The notes under the pieces are model-generated. The model made no database searches and was not told the origin of the DNA. It saw only the letters and a list, made by a program, of their open reading frames with translations. Source: DASQUK01 sp963756425 (GTDB lineage: Bacteria; Actinomycetota; Acidimicrobiia; Acidimicrobiales; VFJN01). Taken from it: 64,000 nucleotides of DNA. Positions 16,454 to 24,199 of the stretch are shown here, piece after piece. Where the stretch lies: NCBI GenBank assembly GCA_963756425.1, contig CAVWNW010000012.1:310001-374000 (forward strand). The letters run 5' to 3'. How positions within the stretch are numbered: the stretch's first letter is position 1; every line of letters begins with the position of its first letter. Position numbers and translations under genes: made by a program.

Positions 16454-16755
16454 TGCGCGACACTAGACGAGCCCGTGATGCCCCAGATCCCCGCATACCA
16501 ACCACTGAAAGTAAGCACATTGACGCGTAATGCGTTCGACTAGCGCAGCAGCCATTACAGGTGTAACGTACGTGCAACGTTGCTGCGGGGGGCTACACGG
16601 GATAAGTCGCTAGTTCTTCGTGTGTTGGCGTTTCCAGGTGTGCCGGTCCGATGGTCGGTCCCGTCCGCCCGCCTCGATCGTCGGGCCGGCGCACCTGGGG
16701 ACGCGGGCGGCCAACCCTCGCGGCACGGGTCGGCAATCGGCCGATGACCGTCTGA
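16454..16755. other. Intergenic region between recR and the acyl-CoA dehydrogenase
   Basis: This gap holds no convincing gene. Next to the dehydrogenase start it carries TTGACG at about 16519 and GTAACGTACGTGCAAC near 16568, whose ACGTACGT centre, flanked by CGCAGCA/TGCTGCG arms, could bind a TetR-type repressor. The other half holds the recR terminator. Confidence 0.35.
16634..16698 (-). terminator. Stem-loop downstream of recR
   Basis: Arms at 16634-16653 and 16679-16698 pair over 20 positions with three mismatches (core CCAGGTG/CACCTGG) around a 25-nt loop. The structure lies 58 nt past the recR stop and before the next gene of the same strand. Confidence 0.45.
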
Positions 16756-17361
16756 TCAGGCCTCGACGTCGCGCCGTCCCTCGAGCGCCCGTCCGAGCGT
16801 CAACTCGTCGGCGTACTCGAGGTCTCCCCCTACCGGTAGGCCACTGGCGATGCGGGTCACCCTCAGCCCCAAGGGCTTGAGCAAACGGCCGAGGTACAGC
16901 GCGGTGGCCTCGCCCTCCAGGTTCGGGTTCGTACAGAGGATGATCTCGGTGATCCCCTCGCCGTCGATGCGATCGAGGAGCTCGCGGATGCGCAGTTGCT
17001 CCGGCCCCACGCCCTCGATGGGGCTGATCGCGCCCTGCAGCACGTGATAGCGCCCGTGGAACTCGCCGGTCTTCTCGACCGCCACCACGTCGCGGGGCTC
17101 CTCGACCACACAGACGACCGTGGCGTCCCGCCGGCTGTCGGCGCAGATGCCACACGTTTCACCCTCGGCAACGTTGAAGCAGGTCTGGCAGAACGTGACC
17201 CGGTCCTTCGCCTCGGCGATCGCGCGGGCAAGCCGCAGGGCGTCGGCCTTGGGCAACTTGAGCAGATGGAACGCGATCCGTTGGGCTGACTTGGGCCCGA
17301 CGCCCGGCAGCCGCCCCAGCTCGTCGATCAGGTCCTGGACCGGACCGGCATACACGGCCAC
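16756..17361 (-). CDS. recR: Recombination mediator protein RecR
   Basis: A 201-residue RecR. The helix-hairpin-helix LGRLPGVGPKSAQRIAFHLL is at residues 14-33, the four-cysteine zinc finger (CQTCFNVAEGETCGIC) at about 58-73, and the Toprim domain (VVCVVEEPRDVVAVEKTGEF, later CTNPNLEGEATALYL) at 80-175. RecR with RecO loads RecA at gaps during repair. It is last of the dnaX-ybaB-recR cluster, 9 nt after ybaB, an order conserved across bacteria. Confidence 0.97.
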   Translation of the reverse strand: MAVYAGPVQDLIDELGRLPGVGPKSAQRIAFHLLKLPKADALRLARAIAEAKDRVTFCQTCFNVAEGETCGICADSRRDATVVCVVEEPRDVVAVEKTGEFHGRYHVLQGAISPIEGVGPEQLRIRELLDRIDGEGITEIILCTNPNLEGEATALYLGRLLKPLGLRVTRIASGLPVGGDLEYADELTLGRALEGRRDVEA

Positions 17362-17370
17362 GGCGGCCGG

Positions 17371-17787
17371 CTAAACCTTGTCGGGGCCAGAGCCCCTGCC
17401 CGGATCGCCGAGCAGGCCGCCGAGCGCACCACCGAGTCCGTCGACGTCGAGCCCGCCCAGCGCACCCAGGGCGTCGCGCTGGAGCGCGGTCACCTTGGCG
17501 CCGGCATCGTGGAGCGCCGCCACGATGAGGTCCTGGAGCATCTCGATGTCCTCGGGGTCGACGGCCTCGGGCGCGAGCTTGATCGAGCGGATCTCGCCCG
17601 CTCCCGACATCTCCACCGTCACGACGCCGCCGCCGGCGCTACCCGTCACGACCTCATCGGCGGCCCGCGCCTGCGCCGAGAACGCTTCCTGGGCCGACTC
17701 GAGCAATCCACCGAGGTCGCCGAGCTCGGACAGGGCGCCGGGTTGGGGGTGGTTGGGCACGGGTGGGTCGGACGGAGTGTCGGCCAT
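17371..17787 (-). CDS. ybaB: YbaB/EbfC nucleoid-associated protein
   Basis: A 138-residue DNA-binding protein with the YbaB core at about residues 28-110: a coiled helix (ESAQEAFSAQARAADEVVTG), then the strand region VTVEMSGAGEIRSIKLAPEAV and a C-terminal helix. A proline-rich N-terminal tail and a Gly/Leu/Asp-rich C-terminal tail flank the core and make it longer than the usual 105 residues. Lies between dnaX (4-nt gap) and recR (9-nt gap), the standard operon. Confidence 0.92.
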   Translation of the reverse strand: MADTPSDPPVPNHPQPGALSELGDLGGLLESAQEAFSAQARAADEVVTGSAGGGVVTVEMSGAGEIRSIKLAPEAVDPEDIEMLQDLIVAALHDAGAKVTALQRDALGALGGLDVDGLGGALGGLLGDPGRGSGPDKV

Positions 17788-17791
17788 CGGT

Positions 17792-19537
17792 TCAGTCCTC
17801 CTGGATGAGCTCGCCGCCGCCGAACGTGCGCACGACCAGGTCTACGTCCGTGACCACGGCATCGTCGGCGTCCCGTAGCTCGGTAGGGTCGATGTGCTCG
17901 GGATCATCCGGTGGTGGCGCAGCCGAAGCCCTCGAGCCAGCCGCCGTTTCGCCCTCGACCACGATCGCCACCGGGACGGGACCGCCGAAGTGTGCGAGCA
18001 GTGCTTCCTCCACTTGGGCCCGCGATTCGTCACACGCCTTCTGGTGCCACTCGTTGGAGACCGCGAAGCGCGACGTCTGCACGTCCGGCTCGATCCACCG
18101 CCCGCCGCGCCAACGGCTCCGGATCGACTTCGGCAGCCCGGCCAGCAGCAGGTCCGTCCAGGCGGTGGTGATCTCGTCGAGATCCGGGATCCGCTCGGCG
18201 GGGGCGGTCACCGTGTCCGCCGGCTCCGGCGGACCGGCGCCCTCCTGCTGCTGGCGCACCACGGCGCCGAGCGTGGGCTTGTCGCCTGCATGAACCGCTG
18301 GCGCCGGCGACTGGCCGGCATCATCGGTGCGGTGGCTCGTGAGCGCCTCGCGCGCCGCGGCCGCTCCCCCCGAGGGGCCGACCGCATCCGACCCGCCGCC
18401 CCTCGGGCCTCCGCCGCCGGGACCATTGCCACGCTCCAGGCGGTCGAGGCGATCGAGGATCGCGTCGAGGGTGCGATCGGTCGCGGGCTGGGTCAGGCGG
18501 ACGAGCGCCACCTCGACCACGATCCGCGGATCGGGCTTGCGGGCCAGCTCAACGAGCGACTCGCCCAGCACGTCGAGTGCCCGTGTCAGACCCGCCGCCC
18601 CCAGCCGCTGGCCGACGCGGGCCGCCCGTTCCCGCTGGGCCGGAGCGACGTGCTCGTCCGCCGCACCCATCACCGCGAGGAAGGCGTCGCGCAGCGCTGC
18701 GATCAGGTCCTCGCCCAGGGTGCGGGGATCTCGACCTGCGGCCAGAGCATCGGCCACTGCGACGAGCACTGCACCGGCGTCGCGGCCACACACCGCATCC
18801 AGCACGGCATCCACCGGCTCGGACGGGTCGAGCACCTCCCCGAGGGCCGCCACCTGGTCGAGCGCCGACAGCGTGTCGCGAGCCGAGCCCGCGCCGCTTC
18901 GGATGACGTGGTCGACGGCGCGGTCCACCTCGTCGGCCTCGAGGCCCAGGCCGGCGTCGGCGATGACGTGGCGCACGTGATCGGCCAGGACGTCCGGGGA
19001 CAGGAGCCGGAACTCGAAGTGTTGGGTGCGGCTGCGGATCGTCGGCCGCACCTTCTGTGGGTCGGTGGTGGCGAGCACGAACACAACGTGCTCGGGGGGC
19101 TCCTCGAGGGTCTTGAGGAGGGCGTTCTCGGCACCCTGGCTCAGCATGTGGACCTCGTCGAGGATGATCACCCGCCGCTTGCCCGACGTGCCGAGGGGAA
19201 CCCGCTCGATCAGGTCGCGCATGTCGTCGACCTTGCTCTTGGACGCCGCGTCCTGCTCGAGCAGCCAGTCGGTGACCCGTCCCTCGGCCACGGTCACGCA
19301 GTTCTCGCACTTCCCACATGGCTCGCCGTCGACCGGAGCGTCGCAGTTGAGGACCTTGGCCAGGATGCGGGCGGTCGAGGTCTTGCCGGTGCCGCGGGGC
19401 CCGCTGAAGAGGTAGGCGTGACCGACCCGGTCCTCGCGGACGGCGTTGAGTAGGGCCTTGGTCACGTGCTCCTGCCCCAGCACCTCGTCGAAGCGCTGCG
19501 GGCGGTATCGCCGGTAGAGCGACTGGTACGCGGCCAT
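17792..19537 (-). CDS. dnaX: DNA polymerase III subunit gamma/tau
   Basis: A 581-residue clamp-loader subunit. The N-terminal AAA+ domain opens with YQSLYRRYRPQRFDEVLGQE; Walker A GPRGTGKTSTARIL is near residue 45, a four-cysteine zinc module (CDAPVDGEPCGKCENC) at 65-80, Walker B VIILDEVHML near 122, and SRTQHFEFRLL near 170. The third domain follows to about 350. The C-terminal tail is Gly/Pro/Ala-rich and ends in an acidic block. The start at 19537 is chosen because the conserved MAAYQSLYRRYRP begins there and a TAGCAT -10 box (19545-19550) lies 7 nt upstream; a frame extending to 19615 is not conserved. First gene of the dnaX-ybaB-recR operon. Confidence 0.95.
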   Translation of the reverse strand: MAAYQSLYRRYRPQRFDEVLGQEHVTKALLNAVREDRVGHAYLFSGPRGTGKTSTARILAKVLNCDAPVDGEPCGKCENCVTVAEGRVTDWLLEQDAASKSKVDDMRDLIERVPLGTSGKRRVIILDEVHMLSQGAENALLKTLEEPPEHVVFVLATTDPQKVRPTIRSRTQHFEFRLLSPDVLADHVRHVIADAGLGLEADEVDRAVDHVIRSGAGSARDTLSALDQVAALGEVLDPSEPVDAVLDAVCGRDAGAVLVAVADALAAGRDPRTLGEDLIAALRDAFLAVMGAADEHVAPAQRERAARVGQRLGAAGLTRALDVLGESLVELARKPDPRIVVEVALVRLTQPATDRTLDAILDRLDRLERGNGPGGGGPRGGGSDAVGPSGGAAAAREALTSHRTDDAGQSPAPAVHAGDKPTLGAVVRQQQEGAGPPEPADTVTAPAERIPDLDEITTAWTDLLLAGLPKSIRSRWRGGRWIEPDVQTSRFAVSNEWHQKACDESRAQVEEALLAHFGGPVPVAIVVEGETAAGSRASAAPPPDDPEHIDPTELRDADDAVVTDVDLVVRTFGGGELIQED

Positions 19538-19583
19538 CGGCCGGATGCTATCGGCGGCTTGCGGGGCGGCCATGGCCGGAGGG

Positions 19584-19763
19584 GTGGCCGAGAGCGGAAA
19601 CACGATGCCCGTCACCGAAGGTGCCTGGGCCCGAGCGGCCCGGCCACGAAGTGGCCGAGAGCGGAAAGCACGATGCCCGTCACCGAAGGTGCCTGGGCCC
19701 GAGCGGCCCGGCCACGAAGCGGCCGAGAGCGGAAAACACGATGCCCGTCACCGAAGGTGACGG
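19584..19763. repeat. 67/68-bp tandem repeat, about 2.6 copies
   Basis: Copies begin at 19584, 19651 and 19719 with near-perfect identity (one extra base in copy 2); the third is cut short near 19760. Each unit contains short inverted repeats closed by a GAA triloop, such as GGCCAC-GAA-GTGGCC at the 1/2 junction and CCGTCACC-GAA-GGTGACGG at 19745-19763. The array starts 46 nt upstream of dnaX and ends 155 nt before tRNA-Ser. It does not have the spacer-repeat layout of a CRISPR array. Confidence 0.8.
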
Positions 19764-19918
19764 CCAGGCGGTCTGCGGCACACCACAGGTTCCGCTGAGA
19801 GCTGCTGCCTCCCGGCCCTGACTCGGTTCACGGGCTGCGGTTGCACAGGACCCGGCCGCCACCTGCGGTCACGGGCGCGGCACACGATAGCGTGTGCTGC
19901 CCCGGGGACCACCCCCGA
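19764..19918. other. Leader of tRNA-Ser, with short hairpin
   Basis: Together with the repeat array this makes a 381-nt stretch without a protein gene. A CACACG-ATAG-CGTGTG inverted repeat lies at 19881-19896, 23 nt before the tRNA, and may mark its promoter or start region. Nothing else is recognised. Confidence 0.35.
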
Positions 19919-20004
19919 GGAGGGATGCGAGAGCGGCCGAATCGGCACGCTTGGAAAGCGTGTGTGGGTCCTGCCCACCGTGGGTTCGAATCCCACTCCC
20001 TCCG
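19919..20004 (+). tRNA. tRNA-Ser (anticodon GGA)
   Basis: The acceptor stem GGAGGGA (19919-19925) pairs fully with TCCCTCC (19997-20003), and G20004 is the discriminator base. The anticodon loop CTTGGAAAG gives GGA, reading UCC/UCU. The long variable arm (GTGTGGGTCCTGCCCACC) and the T loop GTTCGAATC are those of a class II serine tRNA. CCA is not encoded. The 3' end is repeated 1.56 kb downstream. Confidence 0.97.
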
Positions 20005-20009
20005 CGCCG
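19989..20009. repeat. Left attachment-like repeat (tRNA-Ser 3' end)
   Basis: These 21 bp (T-arm end, acceptor strand, discriminator and five bases beyond) recur exactly at 21554-21574. A duplicated tRNA 3' end is the classic mark left by a tyrosine integrase. Confidence 0.7.
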
Positions 20010-21553
20010 CAGATCCCGACGGTTCTGCGCCGTCCAGGCTTTTAGTACCTGACCTGGGATTTCGGTCTACCGTCGTTCCCGGCCGATTCGCGTGGTGCGA
20101 GCGGTAGCTCCAAGCGTTGCTCCCAAGATCCGCGGGGCTATTCCGAACGCTCGCGCTGGCGCCCGCGCACCCGATCGACGAGTGACTGCGCCGCCTCCCA
20201 CACCCGAGCCAACACTCGCTCGATCCGGCGAACCCACGACTCGCGAGGCGCCGGGGCAGCGCGGAAGAAGTCGGCCACCACGTCTGCGATGTCACAGCCG
20301 TGGTCCTCGCGGGGGCTCGACCCCTGCTCGATCTGGATGCCGCCGCACGGGCTGAGCCGGTTGACGATGTTGTTCGGATCGTCGCCCCCGTACAGCTCAG
20401 TGGGCAGCGCGACCCGGACGTGGAGCCGCTCGGGGAGCACCGCCTGGATGGCCTGCCTCAGCCGCTCCTTCAGTTCGGCGGGCGCCGTTCCCCCGATGAG
20501 CACCCCGGCTTCATCGTTGAAGCCGTGGAAGGCCACGGCATGGGCGAAACGCCGGGACATCACCGAGTTGAGCAGCGGGAAGCAGACCGGGTTGAGGTCC
20601 GCGGAGGTGATGTGCCAGCGAACGAAGGCGCCACCGTTCGACCCCCAACCCTTCGCCCGCCACACGCTGGCCAGCGGCGGGCCCAGGCGCTTGCGCACCC
20701 GCTCGGCTTGCCCATCGGTGTGCTCCTCGATGTCGCCACCATGGGGGGCGATGACCATGAGGTGTGTCTGGGCGCCGTCGTCGTCCAGCCGCTCAACCAG
20801 CTCACCGGCATCTCTGGCGTCCTTGTCGTTCAAGTCCGCATCGACGACCTTGGTGTCCAGCACACCGTCGAACTCCTCCTCCTTCCCGAGGCGCTTCCGG
20901 CCGCCGAGACCCATGCGCACGACCGAGTCCGTCGTCTCGTGCAGCAGCTCGCTCACCGTGTAGAGCGCGAACTCGCCGTTGCGATGGATCCTCACCTGCC
21001 GGCGAGGCCCGCTGTCGAGCGACGCGAGCACTCTCGCCGCCGGGGCGCAGTGCTCGCGGTGGCCCTTGAGATCCGCCTGCGTGTCGAACGCCTTCTTGAC
21101 GGACGTCGTTGCTGTGGCCATGGCGGATCTCCCTCCGTTCCCTTCCTCAGCTTGCCTTCACCGAGCCCCTGGATCAGGTGGGCGTCGACGCTGCGTCACC
21201 GAAGTGGTCGTCCCGAGCCAGGCGATGATGCCCGCAGGCAGGCACGACTGAACCCGGCACGCCGATGATCGGTTCGCGTTGAAATGACCAGCCGACTCGG
21301 GCAGCGCACCTTGGCCGCCTTGGGCCTTTGCAGTCCTCCTCCTGCCCCGCGGGCGGCACCCGGGAGCAGCCATCCGACCTCGTTGGGTTCGTACACCAAG
21401 CGCGATTCGAGACGCGGACCAGTCTCTGCACCCAAGCCATCACCATGAGCCAGAGTGCGGGGTCGCTGAGTCTGGGGGTGACTCCTGGACCCGGTCGCCG
21501 GCGGTAACTCCCGGCGTTGCTACCGATGCGGAGGCTGACCTGGCCGGGCGCCC
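20010..21553. mobile_element. Mini-island or element remnant at tRNA-Ser
   Basis: This 1.5-kb segment is bounded by two exact 21-bp copies of the tRNA-Ser 3' end. It carries one gene, a phage-type poly-gamma-glutamate hydrolase on the minus strand, and about 430 bp of non-coding sequence on its right. No integrase, excisionase or replication gene is inside, so the element has either decayed or was mobilised from elsewhere. The inference rests on the flanking repeats and on the phage affinity of the cargo; composition is still high in GC. Confidence 0.55.
20138..21121 (-). CDS. Poly-gamma-glutamate hydrolase family protein (phage PghP-like)
   Basis: A 327-residue protein whose central 200 residues carry the poly-gamma-glutamate hydrolase (DUF867) pattern: VIAPHGGDIEEHTDGQ near 120 (zinc-binding HGGxIE), WHITSADLNPV near 165, AVAFHGFNDEAGVLIGG near 190 and NIVNRLSPCGGIQIEQ near 255. 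Family members are zinc peptidases, known from Bacillus phages, that cut capsule poly-gamma-glutamate. The N-terminal 105 residues and the C-terminal 40 residues are extra and unrecognised. GGAGGGAG lies 8 nt before the ATG. There is no signal peptide, so release would need lysis or another route. It is the only gene in the tRNA-bounded island. Confidence 0.82.
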   Translation of the reverse strand: MATATTSVKKAFDTQADLKGHREHCAPAARVLASLDSGPRRQVRIHRNGEFALYTVSELLHETTDSVVRMGLGGRKRLGKEEEFDGVLDTKVVDADLNDKDARDAGELVERLDDDGAQTHLMVIAPHGGDIEEHTDGQAERVRKRLGPPLASVWRAKGWGSNGGAFVRWHITSADLNPVCFPLLNSVMSRRFAHAVAFHGFNDEAGVLIGGTAPAELKERLRQAIQAVLPERLHVRVALPTELYGGDDPNNIVNRLSPCGGIQIEQGSSPREDHGCDIADVVADFFRAAPAPRESWVRRIERVLARVWEAAQSLVDRVRGRQRERSE

Positions 21554-21574
21554 AATCCCACTCCCTCCGCGCCG
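21554..21574. repeat. Right attachment-like repeat
   Basis: Exact copy of the 21 bp at 19989-20009, in the same orientation. The sequence 5' of it does not resemble the rest of a tRNA, so this is not a second tRNA gene. Confidence 0.7.
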
Positions 21575-21592
21575 TGATGTCGCGAGACATCG

Positions 21593-21694
21593 GAGACTGA
21601 GCTGCAGCAGGCCATCGCTCGCTTCCGCTGGGACGGCGAGACAGCCGCCGGCATGAGTGAGCGCTCGATGCCGTCGGAGCGGGTGGGCCGCTGA
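21593..21694 (+). pseudogene. Possible C-terminal remnant of a chemotaxis receptor
   Basis: Directly after the right island repeat a frame reads ETELQQAIARFRWDGE and then runs on to a stop at 21692. ELQxxIxRFRW is the usual closing motif of methyl-accepting chemotaxis proteins. The frame is closed by a stop at 21575-21577, so only about 38 codons remain. The match is short and may be chance. Confidence 0.25.
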
Positions 21695-21741
21695 TGGTCG
21701 GTGCCCGGGCAGCGGCATGACCGGGCCGCCTGAGCCGCGCT

Positions 21742-22287
21742 TCAGCGCTCGGCTTCCGGGTCGAGCGCGATGTTGACGCCAACGGCAAAGCCCGCGAGCC
21801 GTTCGAGGTCCTCCTGACGAAGTCCGTCTCCCGGCACGGGAGCCTCCACCGCGAAGAAGCGTTGGGCGCCGCTAGGCCCCACGATCGCGGTCATGGACCG
21901 ATCGGCGATGATCTTGAACTCCGGACTCGGCGCCCGGTGCGCCTCGGCGTACGCGGATCGCTCGTGGCCGCGGAGAACGACGTCCATGGGCCCGCCGCCG
22001 ATGAAGTTCCGCCACCACGTACGGTTCGAGGCATCAGAGACCAGCACGTCGAGCGTCCCGTCGGCGTTATCGGCGTAGCCCACTCCGATGGCGTACCGGC
22101 GGCCGGTACGGCGGCCCGTGATGCGCAACAACAGGACGCGGTCGCTGATGGCGCCGTGCCATCTCGAGGCAAGCAGCCGCCGGAGCAACGGGTTCGCACG
22201 CGTGTAGATCGCGGCGGTCCAGTGGCGCCTAGGAGCCGGCGGTGGCGTGCTCGACCCGTGACGACGCCCGGTCCACAGAAGTGACAT
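21742..22287 (-). CDS. Deazaflavin (F420)-dependent nitroreductase-family protein
   Basis: A 181-residue protein with the split-barrel flavin/deazaflavin fold typical of Ddn-like proteins: LLRITGRRTGRRYAIGVGY near residue 50, TLDVLVSDASNRTWWRNF near 75, and GGPMDVVLRGHE near 95, where the family binds F420. An N-terminal helix (WTAAIYTRANPLLRRLLA) precedes the barrel. I chose ATG 22287; the frame continues upstream to 22503 but runs into the start region of the divergent gene. Members reduce nitro compounds or quinones with F420H2; the substrate here is unknown. Confidence 0.8.
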   Translation of the reverse strand: MSLLWTGRRHGSSTPPPAPRRHWTAAIYTRANPLLRRLLASRWHGAISDRVLLLRITGRRTGRRYAIGVGYADNADGTLDVLVSDASNRTWWRNFIGGGPMDVVLRGHERSAYAEAHRAPSPEFKIIADRSMTAIVGPSGAQRFFAVEAPVPGDGLRQEDLERLAGFAVGVNIALDPEAER

Positions 22288-22328
22288 CGACGTCGATTTT
22301 AGACCGGAGCCCTGGCTACCGTTCCCCC

Positions 22329-23483
22329 ATGTCACCATCGCAGACGGCCGCCTACCCGTACCGATCCCTGGCGCTGCTCGATGGCACCCTCCTCGCCGAG
22401 TCCGAGCAGGCCATCCGCGTCGACCTGCCCGATGCCGCGCCCGAGCTGTGGTTTCCCCGAGCCGATGTCGCGAACAGCGCGCTCGACGGCCAGGGCGGAC
22501 CATGGCGCGCCGGCGCTGACGACCTGGTGGACTTCATCGCCTTCGACCCCGGCCGGGTGCAGTTGGAGATCGTCGACGGCCTCGCGGACGACGACGAGCG
22601 CGACGTCACGACGAAGCGCTTTCCCAACTGGGGCGACGCCGCGGACCTCATCGACCTGCTCGACGTGCGTTCCGCCAGCGATGGCCGTTGCCAGTGCGCG
22701 GCGAGGCAGGATTGGATGCGGCCCGTGGTCGAAGGCAGCCAGATCCTCGGCCAGGCGATCGTCGCCGCGTCCCGCCGCTCCCCGAACCGGCGGGTCGTCT
22801 CGGCGTCGATGGTCTTCCCCCGGGCGGCCGATGCGCGGAGCTCGTACACGATGCGGCTCGATCCCATCACCGACGGTCGGACGTTCACGGCGCTGCGCGC
22901 ACAGGCGACCCAGGGCGACCGGACGTGTGCGTCCGGGACCCTCCTGCTCGACGTGACCGCGCCAGACGTCATCAGCCACCACGATCCCGCCCCCGACGTA
23001 CCGGGCCCATACGACTCCGCGTCCTTCGACATGGGCGTGACGGGCCGGGACCTCCGCATCGTCGGCGACGCCTACACCGGCGACCCCGATGCCCCCGTCG
23101 GACCCCCGGAGCTCAACGCGTGGGTCCGGTTCCGCCGAGTCCCAGACGACGGGGCGATCCACGCGGGCCTACTCGCCCAATTCACCGGCCACATGCCGAT
23201 CGCCGCCGCGCTACGACCTCACGCCGGCATCGGACAGGACCAGGCGCACCGCACCCTGTCGACCGCGATCAGCGCGATCTCGCTGGCTCTCCACGCCGAG
23301 GTCCGCGCCGACCGCTGGATGCTCTATCACCACCGTTCGACGTTCGCGGGCGACGGCATGACCCACGCCGAGTGCCGCGTGTACGACGAGCACGGTGGGC
23401 TGCTGGCGTCGTTCACCGTCGAGGCCATGGTCCGCGACTTCGCGGATCGGTCGACGGCGGCCGACTACCAGAGCGCGATGTGA
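22329..23483 (+). CDS. DUF427-TesB acyl-CoA thioesterase fusion protein
   Basis: A 384-residue protein with two modules. Residues 1-105 resemble DUF427 (YRSLALLDGTLLAESEQAI, LWFPRADV, then VDFIAFDPGRVQLEI). Residues 130-384 form a double-hotdog TesB-type acyl-CoA thioesterase: RRVVSASMVFPRAADARSSY, ELNAWVRFRRVPDDGAIHAG, then IAAALRPHAGIG and an ISLALHAEVRADRWMLYHH segment typical of the second hotdog, where WMLY marks the family. The TACCGT -10 box at 22317-22322 lies 6 nt before ATG 22329, so the mRNA is probably leaderless; a longer frame upstream would overlap the divergent gene. The stop overlaps the next gene by 4 nt. Both genes carry DUF427, which suggests joint action on a CoA thioester. 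Confidence 0.83.
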   Translation: MSPSQTAAYPYRSLALLDGTLLAESEQAIRVDLPDAAPELWFPRADVANSALDGQGGPWRAGADDLVDFIAFDPGRVQLEIVDGLADDDERDVTTKRFPNWGDAADLIDLLDVRSASDGRCQCAARQDWMRPVVEGSQILGQAIVAASRRSPNRRVVSASMVFPRAADARSSYTMRLDPITDGRTFTALRAQATQGDRTCASGTLLLDVTAPDVISHHDPAPDVPGPYDSASFDMGVTGRDLRIVGDAYTGDPDAPVGPPELNAWVRFRRVPDDGAIHAGLLAQFTGHMPIAAALRPHAGIGQDQAHRTLSTAISAISLALHAEVRADRWMLYHHRSTFAGDGMTHAECRVYDEHGGLLASFTVEAMVRDFADRSTAADYQSAM

Positions 23484-24196
23484 GCCTCACGGCTGCACGA
23501 GGCCCGCTCGGTCTGGATCCGGCCGGCATCTTCTCGCCCAAGGTCCCAGCCGGTGGCATCGTGTACATCGAGCCGCATCCCCGCCGCATCCAGGCGACGA
23601 TCGGCGGGACGACGGTCATCGACACCGAGTCCGCGCTGCTCGTTCACCGCGCCGGACGGCCCCTGGCGTACGCGTTCCCAGCCGATGCCGTCGGCGACCT
23701 TCCCCGGACCCCCGAGCCCGAGGCACCGGGTTACGTGCAGGTCCCGTGGGACGCGGCGGAGGCGTGGTTCGAGGAAGGCCGCCGCCTCGTCAACTATCCG
23801 CCGAACCCGTACCACCGTGTCGACTGCCGGCCCACGAGGCGGCGCGTGCGGGTCGAGGTCGCCGGCACCTGCGTCGTCGATACGGACGACACGATCATCC
23901 TCTTCGAGACGTCGCTCGAGCCGCGCCTGTACGTCGAACGTTCACACGTCCGTACCGACCTGCTGCGGCGATCGCCGACGTCGTCGTACTGCAACTACAA
24001 GGGTCACGCGACCTACTGGTCGGTCGAGGTCGGCGGCACCCTGATCGAGGACGCGGCATGGAGCTATGACGACCCATTGCCCGAGAGCCAACCCATCGCC
24101 GGCTGCATCTGCTTCGATGCGGCCAAGGTCGCACTGACGGCGCAGCTCCCGAACGCGACGACATCGAGCTGGGCGCGGGCGACGGCCGACGACTAG
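23480..24196 (+). CDS. Tandem DUF427 protein
   Basis: A 238-residue soluble protein made of two DUF427 units. The first has RIQATIGGTTVIDTESALLV, LAYAFPADAV and VPWDAAEAWFEEGRRLVNYP; the second has RRVRVEVAGTCVVDTDDTII, PRLYVERSHVRTDLL and YCNYKGHATYWSVEVGG, then a TWSY-like AAWSYDDPLPESQPIAG close. DUF427 is a small beta-roll of unknown activity common in actinobacteria. The GTG start overlaps the stop of the fused thioesterase (ATGTGA), so the pair is translationally coupled. It follows the usual two-repeat length. Function unknown; a role with the thioesterase is inferred from coupling alone. Confidence 0.85.
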   Translation: MSLTAARGPLGLDPAGIFSPKVPAGGIVYIEPHPRRIQATIGGTTVIDTESALLVHRAGRPLAYAFPADAVGDLPRTPEPEAPGYVQVPWDAAEAWFEEGRRLVNYPPNPYHRVDCRPTRRRVRVEVAGTCVVDTDDTIILFETSLEPRLYVERSHVRTDLLRRSPTSSYCNYKGHATYWSVEVGGTLIEDAAWSYDDPLPESQPIAGCICFDAAKVALTAQLPNATTSSWARATADD

Positions 24197-24199
24197 GAG

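Larger units (their letters stand above)
21122..21741. other. Gene-poor region at the right end of the island
   Basis: These 620 bp between the hydrolase start and the nitroreductase-like stop hold no intact gene. They contain the right 21-bp repeat, a GATGTC-GCGA-GACATC hairpin at 21576-21591 directly after it, and a short frame that may be a gene tail. Open frames elsewhere lack starts and coding character. Confidence 0.5.

Noticed and set aside
19584..19763. Possible CRISPR array
   Set aside because: The units follow each other with no unique spacers and are 67-68 bp long; no cas gene is in the window.
19466..19821. Plus-strand frames across the tandem repeat
   Set aside because: The translated text only repeats the DNA period (SGRERK...CPSPKV) and has no ribosome site or family match.
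22242..22328. N-terminal extension of the thioesterase fusion
   Set aside because: The frame is open but lies over the divergent nitroreductase start and before the TACCGT box; the DUF427 domain begins at 22329.
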